The notes beneath the pieces were generated by a model. It made no database searches and was not told the origin of the DNA. It saw only the letters and a program-made list of their open reading frames with translations. The position numbers were made by a program, and so were the translations under genes. A stretch of DNA of 64,000 nt. It comes from Streptomyces phaeolivaceus (GTDB lineage Bacteria > Actinomycetota > Actinomycetes > Streptomycetales > Streptomycetaceae). The stretch covers positions 9,486,001-9,550,000 of the forward strand of contig NZ_CP045096.1 in NCBI RefSeq assembly GCF_009184865.1, in the 5' to 3' direction. Numbering within the stretch: the first letter of the stretch is position 1; each line of letters opens with the position of its first letter. Shown here piece by piece: positions 9,257-16,986 of this stretch.

Positions 9257-10462
9257 GTGCCCGCCATCGCCGCCCCCGCCTTCGTACGCCGAGGTTCGCT
9301 GTCGCTCCGGCGGCTGCCCGACCTGGTGTTCCTGACCGTCGTCGTGGGCGGGGTGCTCCGCCTCGTCGACGTCAACTCCACGCTGTGCTGGGAACTGGTC
9401 CCGCTCATCACCCTGCTGTCGGGCGGATACGTCGGCGGACTCGCCCTCTGGGACCGGCTGGGGAGCCGGGGCAGGCCCCTGTGGCTCGCCGCCCTGCTGG
9501 CCCTGTGGTGCGCGATCTCCTGGGGGATGCCCGCGTCCGTCGCCACCGCCTACACCTGGCTGGCCCTGCCGCTGGCCATCCTCGCCCTGCGCATGTTCAC
9601 CGGCCCTGCGGCGGTCGCCGCCGTCGGCGGGATCACCGTGCTGCTCGTCGTGGTGATCGCCCGGACCTCCGCGCCCCTCCACCCCGAACTGGTCGTCCCG
9701 CCCACCGCCGCGCTCTGGGCCACCGTCGCCCTCTACCGCGCCCAGCAGCGGCTCCTCGGCGAACTCCGGCGCACCCGAGCCGAGTTGGCGCGCGGCCAGC
9801 GCGAGGCCGGCCGGCTCGCCGAGCGCGCCCGCATCGCCCGCGACCTGCACGACACCCTCGCCCAGGAACTCGCCGGCAGCCGGATGCTCCTCCAGGCCGC
9901 CGACCGGGACTGGGACCGCCGCCCCGACCTCGCCAGGACCCAGGTCCGCACGGTCGTGGACGCGCTCGGCGCGCATCTCGCCGAGACCCGCACCATCATC
10001 GGCGACCTCACCCCGCCCGCCCTGGAGCACGGCGACCTCACCACCGCGCTGCGCGCCCTCTGCGCCCGCGACACGACCACACCCACCCGGGTGCTGTTCC
10101 GGACCGAGGGCGAGCCGGGCGACCTGTCCCGGGACCGGGCCGCCGCCCTGCTCCGCGTCGCCCAGGGCCTGCTGGCCAACGCCCGGGAGCACGCCCGCGC
10201 CCGCCATGTCTGGGTCACCCTCGACCACCGCGACCGCGCGACCGTCCGCGTAGAGGTGCGCGACGACGGCGTGGGCTTCGACGCGGGGCGCACCACCGCC
10301 CGCCGGGGCGACCGGGGGCTCGGCCTCGCCGCCGGCCGGGACCGGCTGCGCGCCCTCGGCGGCTCGCTCACCGTCCGAAGCGCCCCCGGCCGAGGCACCC
10401 TGGCCCGCGCCAGCCTCCCCGTGGACACCCTCGCCCTGGCCGGCCCGGCGGTCGGCCGGTGA
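9257..10462 (+). CDS. two-component sensor histidine kinase (NarL-type, HisKA_3)
   Basis: A membrane histidine kinase of about 401 residues. Five or so hydrophobic segments fill roughly residues 20-150. The dimerisation/phosphoacceptor motif ERARIARDLHDTLAQELAG follows, with the His in RDLHDT. The ATP-binding domain shows a degenerate N box (GLLANAREHARARHV), VRDDGVGFDAG and a G-rich GLGLAAGRDRL. GTG 9257 is preferred because AGAGGGA stands upstream; the frame is open to a GTG at 9170. Its stop overlaps the response regulator start by four bases (GTGA), so the pair is translationally coupled. No sensory domain beyond the membrane part is visible. The stimulus is unknown. Confidence 0.9.
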   Translation: MPAIAAPAFVRRGSLSLRRLPDLVFLTVVVGGVLRLVDVNSTLCWELVPLITLLSGGYVGGLALWDRLGSRGRPLWLAALLALWCAISWGMPASVATAYTWLALPLAILALRMFTGPAAVAAVGGITVLLVVVIARTSAPLHPELVVPPTAALWATVALYRAQQRLLGELRRTRAELARGQREAGRLAERARIARDLHDTLAQELAGSRMLLQAADRDWDRRPDLARTQVRTVVDALGAHLAETRTIIGDLTPPALEHGDLTTALRALCARDTTTPTRVLFRTEGEPGDLSRDRAAALLRVAQGLLANAREHARARHVWVTLDHRDRATVRVEVRDDGVGFDAGRTTARRGDRGLGLAAGRDRLRALGGSLTVRSAPGRGTLARASLPVDTLALAGPAVGR

Positions 10463-11133
10463 CCGACCCCGACGCCCCCGCCACCCCCGCGCTGCGCGTC
10501 CTGATCGTGGACGACCACATGGTCGTACGCGCCGGACTGCGCGCCCTGCTCACCGGCGAACCCGGCTTCGAGGTGGTCGGCGAGACCGGCGACGGCGAGG
10601 AGGCCGTCCGCCTCGCCGCGCGACTGGGCCCCGACGTGGTGCTGATGGACCTCCGGCTGACCGACGACACCGCCCCCGGCACCCGCGTCAACGGCCTCGA
10701 CGCGACCCGCCGGATCATCGCCGACACCCCCGGCAGCCGGGTCGTCGTCCTCACCGGCTCCGGCACCCAGGGGGACGTCGTACGGGCGATGGAGGCCGGC
10801 GCCCGCGGCTACATCCTCAAGGCCGGCCCGCCCGAGGAACTCTTCCGCGCCGTGCGTGCCGCGGCGGCCGGCGGGATGGGGCTCGCGCCCGAGGCCGCCG
10901 GACATCTCGCCGGGCATCTGGCCGATCCGGGCGGCGCCCTGACCGACCGTGAGATCGAGGTCGTACGGCTGCTGGCGCTGGGCCACAGCAACCGGGCCAT
11001 CGCCGCCGCCCTCCATCTCACCGAGGCCACGATCAAGACCCATCTGGTCCGCGTCTACCGCAAGCTCGGCACCGAGAACCGGGCGAGCACGGTGTCCGAG
11101 GCGGTCCGGCGGGGGCTGCTCGAACTGGGCTGA
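10459..11133 (+). CDS. NarL/FixJ-family response regulator
   Basis: A 224-residue response regulator. The receiver domain has the acidic pair Asp18-Asp19, phosphoacceptor Asp64 in VVLMDLRL, Thr99 and Lys121. After Asp64 there is a short extra loop (DDTAPGTRVNG) that many receivers lack. The LuxR-type HTH is at the C-terminus (LTDREIEVVRLLALGHSNRA, then EATIKTHLVRVYRKL). The GTG at 10459 overlaps the kinase stop by four bases, which fixes the start and couples the two proteins. It presumably controls nearby genes, but no binding site can be assigned. Confidence 0.95.
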   Translation: MTDPDAPATPALRVLIVDDHMVVRAGLRALLTGEPGFEVVGETGDGEEAVRLAARLGPDVVLMDLRLTDDTAPGTRVNGLDATRRIIADTPGSRVVVLTGSGTQGDVVRAMEAGARGYILKAGPPEELFRAVRAAAAGGMGLAPEAAGHLAGHLADPGGALTDREIEVVRLLALGHSNRAIAAALHLTEATIKTHLVRVYRKLGTENRASTVSEAVRRGLLELG

Positions 11134-11173
11134 ACCGGGCTGAACCGGGGCTCCGTCGAGGCGAAGGGCTCGC

Positions 11174-11998
11174 TCAGTGGGCGCCCGTCGGCTCGAACTC
11201 GGTGCCGCACGGGCCCGCCCCCTCGCTCTCCGCCAGGGCCACGGGGGTGCCGCTCATCGTCAGCGTCTCGTAGTAGTGGCCGATGCGTTCCGTGGAACGG
11301 CCCACGTAGTGGCCGATGAAGGAGCGGCGGAAGCGGTCGGTGGTGCGGTTGGGCTGGGAGCCGTGCACGAGGCTGCCGTTGAAGAAGAGGACGTCGCCCG
11401 GCCGCATGTCGACGGGCACGGTGGTCAGTCCGGGCGGCGGCGGGACGTACTCCCGGACGAACGACACCTGCTCGTCCGCCTCCTCCGGGCAGAACAGATC
11501 CATGCGGTGCGTGCCCGGCACGACCTCCAGACCGCCGTTGTCCCGGTCGATCACATCGCAGGCGATCCACGCGGCGACACAGGTGCCCGGCTCGACCCGC
11601 AGATAGAAGTTGTCCTGGTGCAGCGCCTGCCCCCGGGCGCCCGGCGGCTTGAAGTAGAACATGCTCTGCGCGGCCAGCACCTCCTCCCCGAGCAGCCCTT
11701 CGAGGACGTCCCGCAGCCGGGCGTCGAGGAGCACCCGCAGCGAGAGCGCGTCGATGCGGTGCGGGTGCATCACCCGGGGGTGGACGTGCAGCGGGTCGGC
11801 CGGTTCGCCCGGCGCGGCGGGGCGGGGCTGGAAGTGCCCCGGCACCGGACCACCGGCCTGAAGGGCCGCGAACCGGTCGCACAACTCCTCGATCTCGACG
11901 GGGGAGAACAGCCCCCGCACCACCAGAAACCCGTTCTCCTCGAACTCCGCCGACATCCTGCCCCTCGCCCCGGACTCCGACTTGCCTGTGACTGCCAT
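11174..11998 (-). CDS. phytanoyl-CoA dioxygenase (PhyH) family protein
   Basis: A 274-residue Fe(II)/2-oxoglutarate-dependent oxygenase. The facial triad is visible as His127 and Asp129 in ALHQDNFYLR and His212 in NGSLVHGSQPNR; an arginine in TTDRFRRSFIGHY can bind 2-oxoglutarate. A beta-helix core is indicated by FEENGFLVVRGLF at the start. ATG 11998 has AAGGGA upstream; another in-frame ATG is at 12016. It is divergent from an AraC-type gene across about 70 bases, which suggests control by that regulator. Relatives hydroxylate small molecules or secondary metabolites; the substrate is not evident. Confidence 0.88.
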   Translation of the reverse strand: MAVTGKSESGARGRMSAEFEENGFLVVRGLFSPVEIEELCDRFAALQAGGPVPGHFQPRPAAPGEPADPLHVHPRVMHPHRIDALSLRVLLDARLRDVLEGLLGEEVLAAQSMFYFKPPGARGQALHQDNFYLRVEPGTCVAAWIACDVIDRDNGGLEVVPGTHRMDLFCPEEADEQVSFVREYVPPPPGLTTVPVDMRPGDVLFFNGSLVHGSQPNRTTDRFRRSFIGHYVGRSTERIGHYYETLTMSGTPVALAESEGAGPCGTEFEPTGAH

Positions 11999-12068
11999 CC
12001 GCGCGTCCCTTCTCACCGTGGACCGATGTACTCCACGCTAGGTCCGACCGCCTTTCGGGAGGATGCCT

Positions 12069-12980
12069 GTGCGTGCTGACGACCTGCCTGGGACTGCTGC
12101 GCCCGAGGACCCCTCACCCCCGCCCGGCCAGGTCATCATCGGCCGCTTCGACCAGCGCCCGCCGTACGCCGTGCACCGGCCGCGCGGCGCCGACAGCTGG
12201 CTGTTCACCTGGACCACGGGCGGCACGGGACTGCTGCGGCAGGGCGTCGCCGAGACACTGGCCGCCCCCGGCGACCTGGTCGTCCTGGGCCCGGACACGC
12301 CGCACCACTACACGGTCGGGCCCGGCGCCCGGCACTGGGCGTTCTGGTGGGTGCACTGCCAGCCGCGCCCCTCCTGGACGTCCTGGCTGCGCCCGTACGG
12401 GACCGGCGACCGCCTGTACGCCGTGCCCTCGGCCCCCGACGGCATCCGCGCACGCGTCGACACGGCCTTCCACCGAATGCTCGCCGACGCCCGCTGGACG
12501 GGCGAGGGCACACCGCCGGTGCCCCCGACGGCCCCCGAGGACACCGAAGTGGCCGTCGCGCACGGCACGGCCGCCCGGGAACTCGCGCTCTGCTCCCTGG
12601 AGGAGGTCGTGCTGCTCACCGCCGCCCGCTCCGAGCCACGCCGGTCGGGCGCGGACCCGAGGATCCGCCGCGCCGAGGACCTGATCGCCGCCGATCCCGG
12701 CGCCCCGCACACCGTCCGCTCCCTCGCCGAGCGCGTCGCCCTCTCCCCGTCCCGATTCGCGCACCTCTTCACCGAGCAGCTCGGCCACTCCCCGATGCGC
12801 GCCCTGCGCCACGCCCGCCTCCACCACGCCGCCCGCCTCCTGGAAGCCACCGACCTGCCCGTGGAACGGGTCGCCACCGCCTCCGGCTTCGGCAGCCCGT
12901 TCCACTTCAGCCGGGTGTTCCGACAGCGGTACGGGGTGCCGCCGGGGGAGTACCGGCAGGGGCTGCGCGACGACGGCTGA
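12069..12980 (+). CDS. AraC-family transcriptional regulator
   Basis: About 303 residues. A cupin-like sensing domain fills residues 20-110 (LFTWTTGGTGLLRQG, LAAPGDLVVLGPDTPHHYTV). Two C-terminal AraC helix-turn-helices follow (HTVRSLAERVALSPSRFAHL, then LPVERVATASGFGSPFHFSR ending FRQRYGVPPGEYR). GTG 12069 is preferred since GGGAGG lies six bases before it and directly abuts the alternative ATG at 12063. The PGDLVVLGP...HHY pattern is typical of sugar-responsive AraC proteins. It is divergent from the PhyH gene, whose expression it most likely controls. A short inverted repeat (CGTGGA...TCCACG, 12017-12037) lies between them. Confidence 0.9.
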   Translation: MRADDLPGTAAPEDPSPPPGQVIIGRFDQRPPYAVHRPRGADSWLFTWTTGGTGLLRQGVAETLAAPGDLVVLGPDTPHHYTVGPGARHWAFWWVHCQPRPSWTSWLRPYGTGDRLYAVPSAPDGIRARVDTAFHRMLADARWTGEGTPPVPPTAPEDTEVAVAHGTAARELALCSLEEVVLLTAARSEPRRSGADPRIRRAEDLIAADPGAPHTVRSLAERVALSPSRFAHLFTEQLGHSPMRALRHARLHHAARLLEATDLPVERVATASGFGSPFHFSRVFRQRYGVPPGEYRQGLRDDG

Positions 12981-13016
12981 CCGCCGCCGCCGCCCCCGCA
13001 CCGGGGAGGGCGTGCC

Positions 13017-14051
13017 TCACTCCTCCAGCAACCGCCAAGCGGCGAGCGCGAGTTGGGCCCGCAGCACCCCACCCGGGTCCGTGAGTTCGAAGCCCAGGGT
13101 CCTGCCGATCTGTTCGAGTCGGCGGGCCACGCTGCTGTGGTGCAGATGGAGGATTTCGGCGGCCCGGCGCAGGGAGCCGGTCGCGAAGTAGACGTCCAGG
13201 GTGTCCAGGTCCTCCGGGTTGCAGGTCACCTTGGCGATCGCGGCCACATCGGCGTTGTCCCGGGCCGCGTCCTCGGGCACCTGCGCGAGCAGCGCCAGCG
13301 CCCCCAGCTCGGCGTACGCGAGGACCGGCCGGCGCGGGGTGGTGAAGCGGAGCGCGGTGCGGGCCTCCTGCCAGGCACGGTCCGGTCGCGCGGCGGCACC
13401 GAGACCCGCGCGGACACCCGCCGGGAACCGGGCCCGGTCCACGGCGGTGGCCAGGAGGACACCCAGGTCGCCGAGCGGCGCGGCCTTCACCGGACGCGCC
13501 GGACAGATCAGTCCGCCGACCCGGTCGAGCGGTAACTCCGTCCGCACGGCGACGACTTGGACCGGACGCCCGGCGGCGAAGCCCAGCAGCCGCGACGCCC
13601 GGCTCCGGGCCGCCTCGTCGCTGTCACCGCTGATCACCAGCTCGACGAGGGCGGGGTCGGCCATGGTGGTGCGGGCCGGCCCGTACCGCTCGACGACCGC
13701 GGCGGCGGCGATGGCGAGCCGATCGAGCAGCAACTCGTCGAGCGCGCCGGGCGCTTCGGGCCGCTCCAGCCACACCACACCGATCTCCTCCCCGTCGAGG
13801 GTGATCGGCAGCGACGAGGACATGGCCGGGGGCGCGCCGGGTGTCTCCCTGCCGTCGGGCGCCATACGGATCGCCCGTCCCGTGCCGTGCAGCCGGAGCC
13901 CGGTCACGCAGGCGGCGAGGCCCGCCGAGGCACGGGCGAGCGCGGGGAGATCCACCCGGCGGCGCATCAGCGTGTCGTAGAACATGACGACGCGGATCGC
14001 GCCCTCGGCCTGCGCGTCCAGGTGCGACAGCCGTGCGGCCAGTGCCTCCAT
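13017..14051 (-). CDS. PucR-like helix-turn-helix regulator, TTA codon
   Basis: A 344-residue protein whose C-terminus is the PucR HTH_30 domain: TLDVYFATGSLRRAAEILHL followed by HHSSVARRLEQIGRTLGFEL. The N-terminal half looks like a small-molecule sensor (ARLSHLDAQAEGAIRVVMFY) with a GAF-like fold, but no defined ligand site is visible. The start is ATG 14051; upstream in-frame codons are low-complexity Arg-rich and were rejected. Codon 173 is TTA (13535-13533), predicting bldA-dependent translation. It is convergent with the AraC gene and divergent from the esterase at 14171. The target genes are unknown. Confidence 0.82.
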   Translation of the reverse strand: MEALAARLSHLDAQAEGAIRVVMFYDTLMRRRVDLPALARASAGLAACVTGLRLHGTGRAIRMAPDGRETPGAPPAMSSSLPITLDGEEIGVVWLERPEAPGALDELLLDRLAIAAAAVVERYGPARTTMADPALVELVISGDSDEAARSRASRLLGFAAGRPVQVVAVRTELPLDRVGGLICPARPVKAAPLGDLGVLLATAVDRARFPAGVRAGLGAAARPDRAWQEARTALRFTTPRRPVLAYAELGALALLAQVPEDAARDNADVAAIAKVTCNPEDLDTLDVYFATGSLRRAAEILHLHHSSVARRLEQIGRTLGFELTDPGGVLRAQLALAAWRLLEE

Positions 14052-14170
14052 GTCTGGAGGATAGGGCGTCCACGGCCGCCGGGAGGGGCGCCGATCGGCG
14101 CGCGATCCGGGCCGTGAGCCCGACAGTCGGCGGATGACCTCGGGGGACCGCGACCGTGAGGATGGCCGGC

Positions 14171-15067
14171 ATGGATCCCGAACTCGAAGCATTCGTCGCC
14201 CTGTTCCCCCGCGCCGACCTCACCGACCCGGTCGTCGAGCGCAAGCGGTTCGCCGAACTCGCCGCCGCGGTCCCGGCACCGGACACCTCGCGCATGGACG
14301 TCGAGGACCGCACGGTGCCCGCCGATCCGGACGTGCCGGTGCGGATCTACCGCCCGCACCGGTCCCAGGGCGCCGTCGTCTGGCTGCACGGCGGCGGAGG
14401 CGTCATGGGCGACCTGGACACCGAGCACCCGTGGGCCGCCCGGCTCGCGGACGCGTCCGGCGCGGTCGTGATCTCGGTGGAGTACCGTCTCGCCCCCGAG
14501 AACCCGTTCCCGGCCGCCCTGGACGACGCCTACGCCGTACTGACCTGGGCGGCCGACCACGCGGCCGAACTCGGCCTCGACCCGGAGCGGATCGCGGTCG
14601 GCGGCCACAGCGCGGGCGCGGGCATCGCGGCCGGGACGGCGCTGCGCGCCCGCGACGAGCGGGGGCCGTCGATCCGCTTCCAACTGCTCAACCAGCCGGG
14701 GCTGGACGACCGCCAGGAGACCTGGTCGGCGCGGAACTTCACCGACACGCCCTGGCTGACCCGCGACAAACTCACCGCGGCCTGGGGGCACTACCTGGGC
14801 TCCCGGCCGGCCGGCCCGTACGCCGCCCCGGCCCGCGCCACCGATCTCTCCGGGCTGCCGCCCGCCTATGTCGCCACCGCCGAGTTCTGCCCGAACCGGG
14901 ACGAGGACATCGTCCACGCCCTGCGCCTGCTCCAGTCGGGCGTCTCGGTCGAACTGCACCAGTGGCCCGGCACGTTCCACGGCTCGCACGCGATCCTCTC
15001 CGCCGAGATCTCCCAGCGCCAGATCGCCGAACTGGGCGCGGCCCTGCGCCGCGCCCTGGCCGAGTGA
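14171..15067 (+). CDS. alpha/beta hydrolase, hormone-sensitive-lipase-type esterase
   Basis: About 298 residues. The HSL-family oxyanion motif HGGGG is seen in VVWLHGGGGVMGDLD and the nucleophile elbow in VGGHSAGAGIAAG. The acidic residue is likely in TAEFCPNRDEDI and the histidine in WPGTFHGSHAIL. The domain order and length match bacterial HSL carboxylesterases. ATG 14171 is chosen because GTGAGG lies nine bases upstream (in-frame ATG 14162 also exists). It is cytoplasmic, followed 62 bases later by a small cupin gene with which it may form an operon, and divergent from the PucR-like regulator. Confidence 0.88.
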   Translation: MDPELEAFVALFPRADLTDPVVERKRFAELAAAVPAPDTSRMDVEDRTVPADPDVPVRIYRPHRSQGAVVWLHGGGGVMGDLDTEHPWAARLADASGAVVISVEYRLAPENPFPAALDDAYAVLTWAADHAAELGLDPERIAVGGHSAGAGIAAGTALRARDERGPSIRFQLLNQPGLDDRQETWSARNFTDTPWLTRDKLTAAWGHYLGSRPAGPYAAPARATDLSGLPPAYVATAEFCPNRDEDIVHALRLLQSGVSVELHQWPGTFHGSHAILSAEISQRQIAELGAALRRALAE

Positions 15068-15129
15068 GCCGCCGAGTGAGCGCGACGCCCCCGCCCGACC
15101 GAACAGCACCGCAGGAAGGACATCCCGAC

Positions 15130-15540
15130 ATGACCGTCACCCCGATCGACCTCTTCTCCTCCTTCATCCACCTTCAGCGGGACGGCGCCGCCCACGCCGT
15201 GCCGCCCGTCTTCGACCCCGGGCGGGACGGCTGGCAGGTGATGGCCTTCCACGCGCGGACCGACGCCGACGTCCACGCCGACCACTGGGAGGTCCACCCC
15301 GAGGCGGAGGAGGTCGTCTCCTGTCTCACGGGTGGGATACGCCTCTACCTCGGTCCGGAGAGCAGGCCGGGGGACCCCGAGCGGCAGCCGGGGGACGAGG
15401 AGGAGATCAGGCTGACGGCCGGTACGGCCGCCATCGTGCCGCGCGGACGTCTGCACCGGATGGAGCTGGACGGCCCCAGCGACATCCTGTCCGTCACCCT
15501 CCCTCGGGGCAGCCGTCTGGAGAGGCGGGCCGGGGGCTGA
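15130..15540 (+). CDS. cupin-domain protein
   Basis: A 136-residue single-domain cupin. The first metal motif is present as HADHWEVHPEAEEVVSCLTG (His, His, Glu) and the second as a weaker GTAAIVPRGRLHRMEL with one His. The double-stranded beta-helix pattern is complete in length. ATG 15130 is preceded by GGAAGGA. The gene follows the esterase on the same strand, so joint expression is likely. Whether it is an enzyme (dioxygenase, isomerase) or a binding protein cannot be told; the intact HxH and Glu favour metal binding. Confidence 0.82.
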   Translation: MTVTPIDLFSSFIHLQRDGAAHAVPPVFDPGRDGWQVMAFHARTDADVHADHWEVHPEAEEVVSCLTGGIRLYLGPESRPGDPERQPGDEEEIRLTAGTAAIVPRGRLHRMELDGPSDILSVTLPRGSRLERRAGG

Positions 15541-15555
15541 CCGGACCCGCCCGTC

Positions 15556-16815
15556 TCAGCCGCCGAACACGAGCAGCGACAGCCACAGTGCCACCACCGA
15601 CGACAGCAGCGCCGCCGGGACGGTGAGGAGGCCGAGGCGGGTGAAGTCGCCCAGGTGCACATCGTGTTCGTGGTGGTGGACGATGCGGCGCCACAGCAGG
15701 GTGGCCAGGGAACCGGCGTAGGTGAGGTTCGGGCCGATGTTGACGCCGAGGAGGACGGCGAGGACGGCGCCGGTGCCGAGCGGGGCGGCCAGCGGGACCA
15801 GGACGAGGACCGCGGGCAGGTTGTTGATGACGTTGGAGAGCACGGCGGCGAGGACGGCGACGCCGAGGAGGGCGAGCAGGCCGGTGCCGGACGGCATCAC
15901 CCGGCCCAGCGCGTCGGCGAGGCCGTTGTCGACCACCGCGCGCACCACGATGCCCAGCGCCAGCACGAACGCGAGGAAGGGCAGGGAGACGGAGCGGAGA
16001 AGGGCGACCGGGCCCGTGGTGCGACGGACGAGCGCGCGGACCGCGAGGACCACGGCCCCGGCCAGCGCCGCCCACACGGGCTCGATGCCGAGCACGGACG
16101 TCAGGACGAACCCGGCGAGCGTGCACACGACCGTGACCAGCGCGAACATCGGCAGCTCGGGCGCCTCCACCGTCTCCTTCGGCGCGGGTGCCCCGGCGTC
16201 CAGATCGGCCGCGAAGAACCGCCGGAACACCACGTACTCGGCGGCCACGGCCACCGCCCAGGGCGCCGCCATCAGCAGCGCGAACCGGGTGAAGCTCAGC
16301 CCGCTCGCGGTGAACGCCAGCAGGTTGGTGAGGTTGGAGACGGGCAGCAGCAGCGAGGCCGTGTTCGACAGATGCGCGGTGGCGTACACATGCGGCTTGG
16401 GGCGGGCGCCCAGCCGGGCCACCGTCGCGAACACCACCGGGGTGAGCAGCACCACCGTCGCGTCCAGGCTGAGCACCGCCGTGATCCCGGAGGCCAGCGC
16501 GAACGTCGAGCCCAGCAGCCGACGGGGGCTCCCCGCCGACGCGCGCGCCATCCACGCCCCGCACGCCCGGAAGAGCCCCTCGTCGTCGCAGAGCTTGGCC
16601 AGCACCAGCACGGCGGCGAGGAATCCGAGCACCGGGCCGAGCAGCTCGGCCTCCGCACGGGCGTGCTCCCAGGAGACGGCACCGGTGGCGACGACGATCC
16701 CGGCCGCCGGTACGGCGACCACCGCCTCCGGCAGTCCGAAGGGGCGGGCGACCGCGCTGCCGAGGACGACGACGAGCAGGACGACGGAGAGGACCTCGGC
16801 GAGGGCGGTGTTCAC
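15556..16815 (-). CDS. SLC13/ArsB-type membrane transporter
   Basis: A 419-residue integral membrane protein with about ten to eleven hydrophobic segments (for example [55 protein letters not shown]). The duplicated half-site motifs [17 protein letters not shown] and [15 protein letters not shown] are characteristic of the ArsB/SLC13 anion-transporter superfamily. GTG 16815 opens the hydrophobic N-terminus; upstream codons are low-complexity. The substrate could be arsenite, a dicarboxylate or another anion. No ArsR, arsenate reductase or other arsenic gene is nearby, so an arsenic role is not supported by context. Confidence 0.85.
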   Translation of the reverse strand: MNTALAEVLSVVLLVVVLGSAVARPFGLPEAVVAVPAAGIVVATGAVSWEHARAEAELLGPVLGFLAAVLVLAKLCDDEGLFRACGAWMARASAGSPRRLLGSTFALASGITAVLSLDATVVLLTPVVFATVARLGARPKPHVYATAHLSNTASLLLPVSNLTNLLAFTASGLSFTRFALLMAAPWAVAVAAEYVVFRRFFAADLDAGAPAPKETVEAPELPMFALVTVVCTLAGFVLTSVLGIEPVWAALAGAVVLAVRALVRRTTGPVALLRSVSLPFLAFVLALGIVVRAVVDNGLADALGRVMPSGTGLLALLGVAVLAAVLSNVINNLPAVLVLVPLAAPLGTGAVLAVLLGVNIGPNLTYAGSLATLLWRRIVHHHEHDVHLGDFTRLGLLTVPAALLSSVVALWLSLLVFGG

Positions 16816-16986
16816 GGCAGGACTTTCACGGTTCTCGGAGCTGGGGGAGCGAGGGGGAGGGGAGGGGCGGCACGACTGGTGCACCCTACAGCTGCCCGGG
16901 AACACACCACGAACACCCGTCCGGCACCTGTCAGCCCACCGGTGAGGCCCTTCTCACTCCGCTCTCACCGCTCTCCCACCGCCGGC

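Noticed and set aside
12017..12037. CGTGGA...TCCACG in the PhyH/AraC intergenic region as an AraC operator
   Set aside because: AraC proteins usually bind direct repeats; this short dyad alone is weak, so it is mentioned only in the AraC entry.
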